64,000 nucleotides of DNA from Flavobacteriales bacterium (GTDB lineage Bacteria > Bacteroidota > Bacteroidia > Flavobacteriales_F > PHOS-HE28): positions 558,001 to 622,000 of the forward strand of contig JADJXH010000003.1 in assembly GCA_016715895.1 (NCBI GenBank). The letters are read 5' to 3'. The notes beneath the pieces were generated by a model that saw only the letters and a list, made by a program, of their open reading frames with translations, was not told the origin of the DNA and ran no database searches. The position numbers and the translations under genes are program-made. This document shows positions 26,316-33,383 of this stretch, piece by piece. Numbering within the stretch: the first letter of the stretch is position 1; the number at the start of each line of letters is the position of its first letter.

Positions 26316-27566
26316 ATGATGAGGACGCACCGCACGGCAGCCATCGTGACCAGCATCGCCCTGGCCTTCACCACTGTGGTGAACGCGCAGAGCACCTACC
26401 GCATGGACGCCGCGCAGCTGCTGCAGCAGGGCGACATCGAGCTGCGCCTGGGCAACAGCGAGCGGGCGCTGCAGCACTACACCAACGCCATCCAGACCGA
26501 CCCGGGCTATGGCGATGCGTACATGAAGCGGGCGAGCCTCTACCAGCGGCTGGGCATGTACACCGGGGCCTTGCAGGATATGGACAGGGCGCTGGAGCTG
26601 AACCCGTACTCGGAGCACATCCTGGACCGGCGGGCGCGGCTGAAGGTGCTGATGACGGACTACAAGGGAGCGGAGGAGGACCGCGACCGGGCGGTGTCCC
26701 TGGCGCCGTACGACTCGTTGATGTTGGAGCACCGGGCCGATGAACAGCTGCTGATGCAGGAACCGCTGAAGGCCATCCGCAGCCTGTCCGTGATGCTGGG
26801 GCGCACCCCGAACGACCCCTGGCTGCACCTCAAGAAAGCACTGGCCCACCTGCAGGCCGAACAACCGGTGCAGGCGCTGGATGAAGCGGCCGTGGCCCTC
26901 ACGCTGGACAGCACGCTGGCCATCGCGCACGACCTGCGGGGGCTGGCCTATGAGCGTCTGGGCCGCACCGAGGAGGCCTTCGCGGCTTACGACCATGCGG
27001 TGCGCCTGGACCCGGGCTTCGCCATGGCCTGGTTCAACCGGGGCCGCGCCCACCGCGCCGCAGGTCGCGCCGAGGCCGCCAAGGCCGACCTGGACACCGC
27101 GCTCGTTTTGGCCTCGGATCTGCCCCAGCTGTGGTTCGAGCGCGCCCTCGCCCGCAAGGAACTGGGCGACATGGAAGGCGCCTTGCAGGACCAGAGCCGC
27201 GTGATCGGCCTGTCCCCCGGCACCATGGAGGCCCTGTTCAACCGCAGCTTCGCCCGCAAGCAGCTCGGCGACCACGTGGGTGCGTTGTATGACGCGGAGC
27301 GCGCCATCGCCCTGCGGCCCGACGACCCCGACGCGTGGGACCTCAAGGGCAGCATCCACCTGCTGCTGGGCGAGCACAGCGAGGCCATCGCCCACTACGA
27401 CCGCGCCATCCAGCTCGACCCCGAAGCCGCGCAGCCGCATTACAACAAGGGCATCGCCCTGGTGATGGCCTACCAGATCTACGAGGGCTGTCGGGAACTG
27501 CAGCGCAGCCAGGAGCTCGGCGCGGCCAAGGCGGCCGAGGCCATCCGCTATTTCTGCAACTACTGA
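26316..27566 (+). CDS. Secreted tetratricopeptide-repeat protein
   Basis: 416 aa. Signal peptide MMRTHRTAAIVTSIALAFTTVVNAQS, then about eleven TPR units across the rest. The [W]-x2-G-x3-Y-x7-A-x4-P pattern is clear, for example in YGDAYMKRASLYQRLGMYTGALQDMDRALELNP. TPR arrays serve as protein interaction scaffolds, here in the periplasm or at the surface; no partner is evident. Start chosen at 26316 for the signal peptide, 29 bases after the flavoprotein stop. Confidence 0.85.
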   Translation: MMRTHRTAAIVTSIALAFTTVVNAQSTYRMDAAQLLQQGDIELRLGNSERALQHYTNAIQTDPGYGDAYMKRASLYQRLGMYTGALQDMDRALELNPYSEHILDRRARLKVLMTDYKGAEEDRDRAVSLAPYDSLMLEHRADEQLLMQEPLKAIRSLSVMLGRTPNDPWLHLKKALAHLQAEQPVQALDEAAVALTLDSTLAIAHDLRGLAYERLGRTEEAFAAYDHAVRLDPGFAMAWFNRGRAHRAAGRAEAAKADLDTALVLASDLPQLWFERALARKELGDMEGALQDQSRVIGLSPGTMEALFNRSFARKQLGDHVGALYDAERAIALRPDDPDAWDLKGSIHLLLGEHSEAIAHYDRAIQLDPEAAQPHYNKGIALVMAYQIYEGCRELQRSQELGAAKAAEAIRYFCNY

Positions 27567-27576
27567 GCGGTCCGTC

Positions 27577-27584
27577 TATCTTGA
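27577..27584 (+). promoter_or_regulatory. Weak -7 element TATCTTGA
   Basis: Degenerate TAnnTTTG, 17 bases before the ATG at 27602 in the 35-base gap between the TPR and hydrolase genes. Confidence 0.3.
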
Positions 27585-27601
27585 GCGGCCAAACCCCGCT
27601 C

Positions 27602-28819
27602 ATGCGCCTCACCGTACTCCTGTTCTCCGCCATCCTGCCGGCCGCGCTGGCCGCCCAGAACGAATGCGGCACCGGCCGCTACAGCGACCCGGCCCTGTTC
27701 GACAGCCTCATCGTCACCACCGCCGTTCCCTTCGGCGCCAACACCGGCGTGGGGGGCACGCTGCAGACGCTCTACATGGACGTCTACGAGCCCGCCGGCG
27801 ACACCCTGGCTGAGCGGCCGGTGGTGCTGGTGGCCTTCGGCGGAAGCTTCGTGGCCGGTTCTCGGGCCGACGTGGCGGAGCTCTGCGAAGCCTTCGCGCA
27901 CCGCGGCTACGTGGCCGTGGCGCCGGACTACCGCGTGGGCTTCTTCTTCCCCAACGCCACCACCACCCAGCAGGCCGTGATGCGCGGCGCCCACGACATG
28001 CGCGCCTGCGTGCGCCACCTGCGCAAGACCGTCGCCGAGGACGGCAACCCCTACGGCATCGATGTGGACCGCATCATCGTGGGCGGCGTCTCCGCCGGGG
28101 CCATCGCCGCCATCCACGCCACCTACCTGGACCAGCCGGCCGAACTGCCTGCGGTGCTGGTGCCCGACTCGGCCGCGCTCGGTGGCATCGAAGGCAACTC
28201 GGGCACGCCCAACTACTCCAGCGAGGTGCTGGCCTGCTACAGCTACAGCGGCGCCATCGGCGACACCAGCTGGATCGTGCCCGGCGACCAGCCCCTGGTC
28301 AGCGTGCATGAATCGGGCGATGCCATCGTGCCGTGCTACACCCAGGAGGTCAGCGTCTTTGGCATCCCCACGGGCCTCATCGCCAGCGGCAGCGCGCACA
28401 TCCACCAGCACGCCGAGGCCATCGGCCTGGAGCATTGCTTCCTGTTGTACCCGGGCACCGGCCACGTGGGCTACTTCAACTCCGACCCCCAGGGGTCCGA
28501 GGCCATCGTGGTCGACTTCCTCTCCAACGTGGTGTGCGGCCTTCCGGCGGCGTGCGGCCTGCAGGCGGCCTCGGTGCCCGAAACAACGACCGCCGCACCG
28601 CTGGTCGTCTTCCCCAACCCGAGCACTGGCCGCATCACGGTCTCCCTCGCCCGTCCCACCACACTGGACCTGTTCGACGCCACCGGCCGCCTGGTGCTCA
28701 GCACCACCGAACCCGCTGGCGACCGCACGCTCGATCTCGACGTGAGGCCGGGCACCTACCTGCTGTGCGATCGCGAGCTGCCGGGCCGCTTCACCCGCAT
28801 CCTGGTCCACGAACGCTGA
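27602..28819 (+). CDS. T9SS-exported alpha/beta-hydrolase (esterase-like)
   Basis: 405 aa. Signal peptide MRLTVLLFSAILPAALAAQ. The alpha/beta-hydrolase core includes the oxyanion region VVLVAFGGSFVAGS, the nucleophile elbow IIVGGVSAGAIAA (G-x-S-x-G near residue 157) and a late GTGHVGYF His. Residues 335-405 form a T9SS type A sorting domain (VVFPNPSTGRITVSL ... LDLFDATGRLVLST ... GTYLL). The product is expected to be exported by the type IX system to the surface. The substrate is unknown; it resembles carboxylesterase/feruloyl-esterase-like hydrolases. Confidence 0.88.
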   Translation: MRLTVLLFSAILPAALAAQNECGTGRYSDPALFDSLIVTTAVPFGANTGVGGTLQTLYMDVYEPAGDTLAERPVVLVAFGGSFVAGSRADVAELCEAFAHRGYVAVAPDYRVGFFFPNATTTQQAVMRGAHDMRACVRHLRKTVAEDGNPYGIDVDRIIVGGVSAGAIAAIHATYLDQPAELPAVLVPDSAALGGIEGNSGTPNYSSEVLACYSYSGAIGDTSWIVPGDQPLVSVHESGDAIVPCYTQEVSVFGIPTGLIASGSAHIHQHAEAIGLEHCFLLYPGTGHVGYFNSDPQGSEAIVVDFLSNVVCGLPAACGLQAASVPETTTAAPLVVFPNPSTGRITVSLARPTTLDLFDATGRLVLSTTEPAGDRTLDLDVRPGTYLLCDRELPGRFTRILVHER

Positions 28820-28860
28820 GGGTGGCCGCAACGCCGAAGGCCTCCCGCTCGCGGCAGGAA

Positions 28861-28909
28861 GCTTACGGCTTGAAGCTTGAAGCTTGCGGCTTGAGGCTTG
28901 CGGCTTGCA
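28861..28909. repeat. Seven-copy 7-bp tandem repeat (GCTTGMR-type)
   Basis: Seven consecutive heptamers, each starting GCTT: GCTTACG, GCTTGAA twice, GCTTGCG, GCTTGAG, GCTTGCG, GCTTGCA. It fills the gap between two convergent genes and ends three bases before the TAA of the YwqK-like gene. Function unknown. Confidence 0.9.
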
Positions 28910-28912
28910 TCC

Positions 28913-29428
28913 TTACCGCGTCGCCGCGCTCGCCCCATCCACCATCGCGGCCCGGCTGGCCCAGCCGTGGGCTTCCAGCATGGCCTCCGGTTCGGTGACA
29001 CCGTAGCAGCGCTCGGCCAGGGCCCGGCCCGTCGCGTCGAACCGCAGCCACACCCCATGCTTGCGGCCGTCCACGTAAGTCCCCGTGCTCTCCAGGCGAC
29101 CGTTGGGGTGGTGGTACGCGAAGGCGCCGTGGGCCACACGAAGATCCGCGTCCCGGTAGGTGCCCGTCATGCGCAGGCTGCCCGCAGGGCCGGTGATGCG
29201 CACGCTGTATCCGCCATCGGCCGGGGTGACCACCCGCAGAAGCTCGCCGGTCGGGGAGGGGTGGAACGAGGCGTCCACACGCTCATAGCGTACCTGCGCC
29301 TCCACCTGGCTCGTGCGGCCGCTGGCGCGCAGCAGCGCCATCCGTTCCACATCGGCGGGCACCGTGCTCAGTTGGGCGTGGGCGAAGGAGGACAGCAGGA
29401 AGGCGAGGGGGAGGAGGCTGCGGGTCAT
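28913..29428 (-). CDS. Exported YwqK/MORN-like protein
   Basis: 171 aa. Signal peptide MTRSLLPLAFLLSSFAHAQ. The body carries MORN/YwqK-like strands: YSVRITGPAGSLRMTGTYRDADLRV, then YHHPNGRLESTGTYVDGRKHGVWLRFDATGR. YwqK-type repeats form flat beta-sheets; some members have been called antitoxins, but there is no partner toxin next to this copy. Start chosen at 29428 for the signal peptide. It ends against the 7-bp tandem repeat. Confidence 0.75.
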   Translation of the reverse strand: MTRSLLPLAFLLSSFAHAQLSTVPADVERMALLRASGRTSQVEAQVRYERVDASFHPSPTGELLRVVTPADGGYSVRITGPAGSLRMTGTYRDADLRVAHGAFAYHHPNGRLESTGTYVDGRKHGVWLRFDATGRALAERCYGVTEPEAMLEAHGWASRAAMVDGASAATR

Positions 29429-29448
29429 GGGGGTCGTTGTTGGTGAGG

Positions 29449-29456
29449 CAAAACTG
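29449..29456 (-). promoter_or_regulatory. Candidate -7 element CAGTTTTG
   Basis: Minus-strand CAGTTTTG, one mismatch to TAnnTTTG, 20 bases before the YwqK-like gene ATG at 29428. Confidence 0.35.
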
Positions 29457-29548
29457 CCCCCCGCCACCCCCAGGCGGTTGCCGCCCTGAGCAGGTGGAGG
29501 ACGTGATCGAGCAGGTGGCGGAAGTGCGGGCTGTTCCCCACGGTCGCC

Positions 29549-29924
29549 CTCGCTCGGCTCAGCCCGGGGGAAGGCCGTGCGCGCCGAGTGAGGGGATCCA
29601 TAGGGCCTCCGACCCGCCTTCCACCCGGATGTTCTCGCTCGGCTCAGCTTGCGGGCAGGCGGTGCGTGCCGAGTGAGGGGATCCATAGGGCCTCCGGCCC
29701 GTCTTCCACCCGGTCGCCCTCGCTCGGCTCAGCCCGGGGGAAGGCCGTGCGTGCCGAGTGAGGGGATCCATAGGGCCTCCGGCCCTCCTTCCACCCGGTT
29801 GTTCTCGCTCGGCTCAGCCCGTGGGAAGGCTGTGCGTGCCGAGTGAGGGCCTTCGTAGGGCCTCCGGGCCCGCCTTCCGCCGAAATGCTCTCGCTCGGCT
29901 CAGCTTGAGGGCAGGCGGGGCGCC
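29549..29924. repeat. 85-bp tandem repeat, four full units plus a partial fifth
   Basis: Units begin with CTCGCTCGGCTCAGC at 29549, 29634, 29719, 29804 and 29890, so the period is 85, 85, 85 and 86. Each unit contains imperfect inverted arms CTCGCTCGGC and GCCGAGTGAG that could form a stem. Units 1 and 3 share the CCGGGGGAAGG version; units 2 and 5 share a CTTGnGGGCAGG version. The period is not a multiple of three, so repeated peptides cycle through the frames; I treat the array as non-coding. Confidence 0.9.
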
Positions 29925-29939
29925 CGTCCCAGCCCCCCC

Positions 29940-29993
29940 GTCCCATCTTCGGCACGCCTGGGGTGCATGGATGAGTGGGATCGTGCGGGGCAG
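29940..29993. repeat. 54-bp dispersed repeat, copy 1
   Basis: Begins GTCCCATCTTCGGCACGCC and ends GTGCGGGGCAG. It differs from copy 2 at one position by eye. It contains nested short inverted repeats (TCCCA/TGGGA and GCAC/GTGC), so it may fold. Confidence 0.85.
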
Positions 29994-30181
29994 TGAAATG
30001 CCGCGAGATGGCCTTGCCGGCGACAGCGACGCGCATCGGCCCTCATGTCCCGCAGCAACGGGCTTCTCCTCGTCAGGCACGCCGCGCACTCGCCGGGCCA
30101 ACGCGGGTGATCACTCACTTCCATCCTGCTCCTCGACCCAAAGGGGATGCTCAACCGTCATTTCCCCACGAACACCCCCCT

Positions 30182-30235
30182 GTCCCATCTTCGGCACGCC
30201 AGGGGTGCATGGATGAGTGGGATCGTGCGGGGCAG
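30182..30235. repeat. 54-bp dispersed repeat, copy 2
   Basis: Same orientation as copies 1 and 3, 242 bases after copy 1. One visible difference from copy 1 (CCAGGGG in place of CCTGGGG). It follows a C-run, as copy 1 does. Confidence 0.85.
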
Positions 30236-30482
30236 CCCGCCGTTCTGCTCGCTCACGCTGAAGTCGGCCGGGTCGTGGAGGGAGGAGCTGCGGGGGATGA
30301 TGTGGGTGCTTCTTTGGCCGCCTGTCGGGCTCTCCGCTGTGGCCGTCTGGCTGCGGGCCGCGGCGCATCGCCCTGCGGGGGCTCCCGGTGGTCGCCTCCT
30401 CGTGGCGTGCGCCGCTGGCCCTGCGCTGCGCCGGGCCGCCGCTGCGATCCCGGGCGGGGTATCCGTCGCGGGGTGGACCACT

Positions 30483-30536
30483 GTCCCATCTTCGGCACGC
30501 CTGGGGTGCAGGGGGGAATGGGATTGTGCGGCGCAC
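30483..30536. repeat. 54-bp dispersed repeat, copy 3 (diverged)
   Basis: The first half matches copies 1 and 2; the second half is diverged. It lies 36 bases beyond the stop of the putative immunity gene, at the edge of the low-GC toxin/immunity module. Confidence 0.75.
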
Positions 30537-30571
30537 GAGCGAAGGACGCTCGCGCGAGTCAGGGGGAGAAG

Positions 30572-30817
30572 TCAATCAAACTCAGCAAGCACATCAGGGT
30601 GGTCCACCTTCCACCAGTCCTCAGTATCACTTGTTGGCTTCAGTTCATCATAAATGCCAACGAGTCCTAGAAGTTCAATCGGATTATCAGCACAGAAGAC
30701 GAAGCCTGAGTACTCGGCATACCACAACTCCTTGTCTGCTTCATGTCGTATGTAAAAGCCACGCTTCCGAAGAATCACCAGACATGTGTTGTAGACATTT
30801 ATGTAACTGCTGAGCAT
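30572..30817 (-). CDS. Putative immunity protein of the adjacent RHS toxin
   Basis: 81 aa, soluble, acidic towards the end (DTEDWWKVDHPDVLAEFD), no signal peptide. I do not recognise the family. The role is inferred from position: it starts 15 bases after the stop of the RHS toxin gene on the same strand, the standard toxin-then-immunity order, and shares its low GC (29 of 60 bases at 30661-30720 against 44 of 60 at 32401-32460). Small size, aromatic/acidic composition and lack of export signal fit a cytosolic antitoxin that binds the toxin domain. Confidence 0.6.
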   Translation of the reverse strand: MLSSYINVYNTCLVILRKRGFYIRHEADKELWYAEYSGFVFCADNPIELLGLVGIYDELKPTSDTEDWWKVDHPDVLAEFD

Positions 30818-30832
30818 GTCTCTAAGTGATTA

Positions 30833-32656
30833 TCAGTCCATCAATCGGTATGAATTCGGGGCAATGCTTCCATCAAACAAAACCTCCGATGCTTGCCCAA
30901 CTTTCATTCCCTGTTTCGGCAGATGCTTGACAGCCTGCATGACGTTGCCGTGAGGAATGAATCTCGCCCCACCAGCTACGGCTTTGTTCACGTTGATTGC
31001 GACTACCCCGTTGCCACTATTGAATCTGGCAGTACCCGCAAGAGTTTCGGATGCCGAAATGTGACCAGTTGGCTTGCCTCTGACGTGATCTAGAACAGAG
31101 CCTCCGGTTCCTTTCGGAACAAGAGATTTTCCTGCATCAACTGCGGCGCGATCCGTGGTACTGAGAGCCCGATAGACAACTTGTTCAGTTGCAGAAACCG
31201 TTGAACCCTCAGTAGCTACGGAAAGCTTCGACCCTCCCGCTAGTTTGCCAAGGGCACCGCCAACCGCCAGGGACCCGGCTGCGTTGGTGTATGTATGCGG
31301 ATTCGAGAAGGTCGTTGCAAGGTCTTCTCGCTTTTGCGCACCTGAAGTATTGACCGTCCAGTCATAAGCGCCAGTTGCAGCGGACGCGAACCCCTTGCCT
31401 ACCTTCTCATACCCTGCTCCCTCGTTGAACGCATTGTAGGGCGGCAGGATATTGACCACGAGTTCGGACAGATCCACCAGTGTGTTCCAAGCAGCACCCG
31501 CCGTGTTGATCGCTGCCGTGGCGTGTATCCACTGCGGGTTAGTGTACTCCAAGGGAGCGACCTTCCCGGCTGAAAAATCAGCTTCCAACCCATCGAGATC
31601 GGTTGCTTGGATCGGAGTATTGCTAGCAAACTGATAGGGCGTGAGTTCTGGATACTGTGCTGCGATTGGGTCCACGCTGGGGAAGCGACCAATGCGCGGG
31701 TCGTACATTCTCATGCCATAGTCCTGGATCGCTCCTGGTTCATCGAAGAACTCGTTGTCGTTCTCCTTGCCATTGAACCCGAACCGGTACGCCAACGCAT
31801 GCCGCTCATCGAGCAAGCTCCCGAAGGGATCATAATCCGCGTAGGACAGCACATCTGCCTTGAAGCTGGTGGGTACCAGGACCGGCGTGTTGATGTCGAG
31901 GCTGAAGTCGCTGAGCTTGCGGTCGCCCACCACGGCGCGCACGTTGCCCAGGTGGTCGGTGAGCTCGTAGCGGCGGCGGCCCAGGTGGCGGGTGCTGGTG
32001 CTGCGGTCCGGGCCGATGAGCACCGGTTGCAGGGCCAGGGCGGGCTGGATGCCGGGCAGGGCATGGGTGGTCTGCGTGGGGCTGGCATCGTCCGGCTGGG
32101 CGATGCGGCGCAGGCCGGTGGTGGTGGTGCACAGCATGTGGGTGCCGCCCTGCTGGGCGTTGCGCCGCACATCGGTCACGTGCCAGGCCATTGGGGCGAT
32201 GGCGCCGCCGGCCAGGGGCAGGCGGTAGAGGCGCTGGGTGGTGGGGTAGCTCAACCCGCTCACGGTGAAGTAAAGGTAGTCCGCCGCCGGGCTGAAGTCC
32301 AAGCCGGTGATGCGGCCCGTGGGGCCGGTGACCGTGAGGGGCGCCCCGCTGAGGGCCAGGCGACCGGGGTCCAGCGACACCACGCGCAGCTCGTTGCCGC
32401 CCCACTGCAGCAGGCCCATGCCGGTGCCGGTGGTGCGGGCGTAGGCCAGGCGCTGTCCATCGGGGCTGGGCTGCAGGCGCCCCTTGAGGATGGCGGGGGT
32501 GGCCGTCACGGTCTCCAGGGTGTGCCAGTCGGGGGTGTTGTTGTCGGCATGGAAGGCGGCCACCGACAGGGCGCGCAGCTGGGCCTGGGTGCCGCTGTGG
32601 CCCAGCAAAAAGAGGGTGGTGGGGCCGTAGCCGCTGCGGTCGTCCACCACGGCCAT
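30833..32656 (-). CDS. Beta-propeller/RHS protein with C-terminal toxin domain (5'-truncated, frameshifted)
   Basis: 607 codons in this frame. Residues 1 to about 220 are propeller-like (SPDGQRLAYAR, FSPAADYLYFTVSG). Residues 229-352 are the RHS-associated core: YELTDHLGNVRAVVGD, DYDPFG, GFNGKENDNE, MYDPRIGRFPSVDPIA and DLDGLEA. The C-terminal part from about residue 490 starts VVYRALSTTDRAAVDAGKSL and ends SEVLFDGSIAPNSYRLMD. The Arg, the ISAS stretch and the late Glu resemble an R-S-E ADP-ribosyltransferase fold, but this is tentative. The normal RHS N-terminus is missing and the reading frame breaks at 32692-32695, so the full protein may not be made. GC falls from the core onward, consistent with an exchanged toxin tip. 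Confidence 0.7.
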   Translation of the reverse strand: MAVVDDRSGYGPTTLFLLGHSGTQAQLRALSVAAFHADNNTPDWHTLETVTATPAILKGRLQPSPDGQRLAYARTTGTGMGLLQWGGNELRVVSLDPGRLALSGAPLTVTGPTGRITGLDFSPAADYLYFTVSGLSYPTTQRLYRLPLAGGAIAPMAWHVTDVRRNAQQGGTHMLCTTTTGLRRIAQPDDASPTQTTHALPGIQPALALQPVLIGPDRSTSTRHLGRRRYELTDHLGNVRAVVGDRKLSDFSLDINTPVLVPTSFKADVLSYADYDPFGSLLDERHALAYRFGFNGKENDNEFFDEPGAIQDYGMRMYDPRIGRFPSVDPIAAQYPELTPYQFASNTPIQATDLDGLEADFSAGKVAPLEYTNPQWIHATAAINTAGAAWNTLVDLSELVVNILPPYNAFNEGAGYEKVGKGFASAATGAYDWTVNTSGAQKREDLATTFSNPHTYTNAAGSLAVGGALGKLAGGSKLSVATEGSTVSATEQVVYRALSTTDRAAVDAGKSLVPKGTGGSVLDHVRGKPTGHISASETLAGTARFNSGNGVVAINVNKAVAGGARFIPHGNVMQAVKHLPKQGMKVGQASEVLFDGSIAPNSYRLMD

Positions 32657-32880
32657 GCCGCGCTGGTAGGTGAGGGGGCCGCCGCCGTCCAGGGGATGTT
32701 GGCTTTCACCACCTCGCCCTGCGAGCCGTGGCCCGTGCTGGAGAGGTCGATGAGGTGCGCGTAGGGCTTGCCGTCCTGGGCGATGGTGAACAGGTAGTGG
32801 AGGTGCGGTTCACCGGGCACCTGGGCGCTCAAGGTGGCCCCGTTCCACAGGGCGCCCACCAGCTGGCCGCCCGAGGGTCG
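32657..32880 (-). pseudogene. 5' remnant of the RHS/propeller gene, separated by a frameshift
   Basis: In the -1 frame relative to the following RHS frame, the DNA encodes GGQLVGALWNGATL, then HLHYLFTIAQDGKPYAHLIDL and GEVVKANIP. This matches the start of the propeller domain seen in large Bacteroidota surface proteins (YYIFTV...VDM...GDVV.KNIP). One extra base in the GGGG run at 32692-32695 (plus strand) would join it to LDGGGPLTYQRGMAVVDD. No signal peptide or start exists upstream: homology runs out near 32880, just before the promoter of the next plus-strand gene. Confidence 0.65.
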
Positions 32881-32903
32881 TCGCCGACCGCGGCCGCAGC
32901 CCC

Positions 32904-32911
32904 TACCTTGT
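32904..32911 (+). promoter_or_regulatory. -7 element TACCTTGT
   Basis: Two mismatches at the 3' end of TAnnTTTG; four bases before the ATG at 32916. It matches the local TACCTTnn variant and predicts a leaderless transcript. Confidence 0.4.
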
Positions 32912-32915
32912 CCCC

Positions 32916-33353
32916 ATGCTCGACCAACTCCTCTCCACCCTGCAGGGCCAGGTGGGCCCGCAGCTGGTGAACCAGCTCGGCCTCAACGAGGGCCAGGCGC
33001 AGGGCTCCATCGCCGCGGCCGGCGACAGCGTGAAACAGGTGCTCGGCGGCGCGGACGGCTTCGGGATGGACGACGTGCTGAACCTGTTCAGCAGCGCCCA
33101 GAACACCGCCGGCGCAAACGGCCTCCTGGACCAGATCGGCAGTGTCTTCAACCAGAAGCTCACCGGCCAGGTGGGGCTTAACGGCCAGCAGGCCGGCGGC
33201 GTGATGGCCTTGGTGCTGCCGCTGCTCACCCAATTGCTCAGCGACAAGATCGGCGGCAACGCCGGCAACCTGCAGGGGCTGCTGGGCGAACTGGGCAAGG
33301 GCGGCGACCTGGCCGGCATGGCCAAGGGCCTGCTGGGCGGCCTGTTCAAGTAA
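32916..33353 (+). CDS. DUF937-like protein
   Basis: 145 aa, no signal peptide, rich in Gly, Leu, Gln and Asn, with LLSTLQGQVGPQLVNQLGLNEGQAQGSIAAAG at the start and VMALVLPLLTQLLSDKIGGNAGNLQGLLGELG later. This repetitive amphipathic helical pattern is typical of DUF937 proteins; some members (YidB) have been studied but no general function is agreed. It stands at the right edge of the RHS island, followed after 30 bases by the HerA-like gene. Confidence 0.75.
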   Translation: MLDQLLSTLQGQVGPQLVNQLGLNEGQAQGSIAAAGDSVKQVLGGADGFGMDDVLNLFSSAQNTAGANGLLDQIGSVFNQKLTGQVGLNGQQAGGVMALVLPLLTQLLSDKIGGNAGNLQGLLGELGKGGDLAGMAKGLLGGLFK

Positions 33354-33370
33354 GGGGCGCAGCGCGCCTG

Positions 33371-33378
33371 TACTTTCG
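33371..33378 (+). promoter_or_regulatory. -7 element TACTTTCG
   Basis: One mismatch to TAnnTTTG, five bases before the ATG at 33384; predicts a leaderless transcript for the HerA-like ATPase. Confidence 0.5.
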
Positions 33379-33383
33379 TCGCC

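Larger units (their letters stand above)
29429..30571. other. Long non-coding accessory stretch with repeats
   Basis: About 1.1 kb without a gene I can support. It contains a promoter-like element, four to five 85-bp tandem units (29549-29924) and three copies of a 54-bp repeat. Between the 54-bp copies (29994-30181 and 30236-30482) I see GC-rich sequence with open frames but no start, family motif or codon pattern that convinces me; these segments may be decayed cassettes. Confidence 0.6.

Noticed and set aside
28913..29428. Toxin-antitoxin system based on the YwqK label
   Set aside because: The product is exported and no toxin gene is adjacent; the label alone is not evidence.
29549..29924. 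CRISPR array
   Set aside because: Units are 85 bp with no unique spacers between short constant repeats, and no cas gene is present.
29559..30036. Minus-strand open frames with repeated GRRPYGSPHSART peptides
   Set aside because: They arise from the 85-bp tandem repeat, whose period shifts the frame each unit; the same peptide appears in different frames, so it is not selected protein.
30147..30653. 168-codon plus-strand open frame with a hydrophobic segment
   Set aside because: It runs through two 54-bp repeat copies and into the immunity gene on the other strand, and I see no start context or family.
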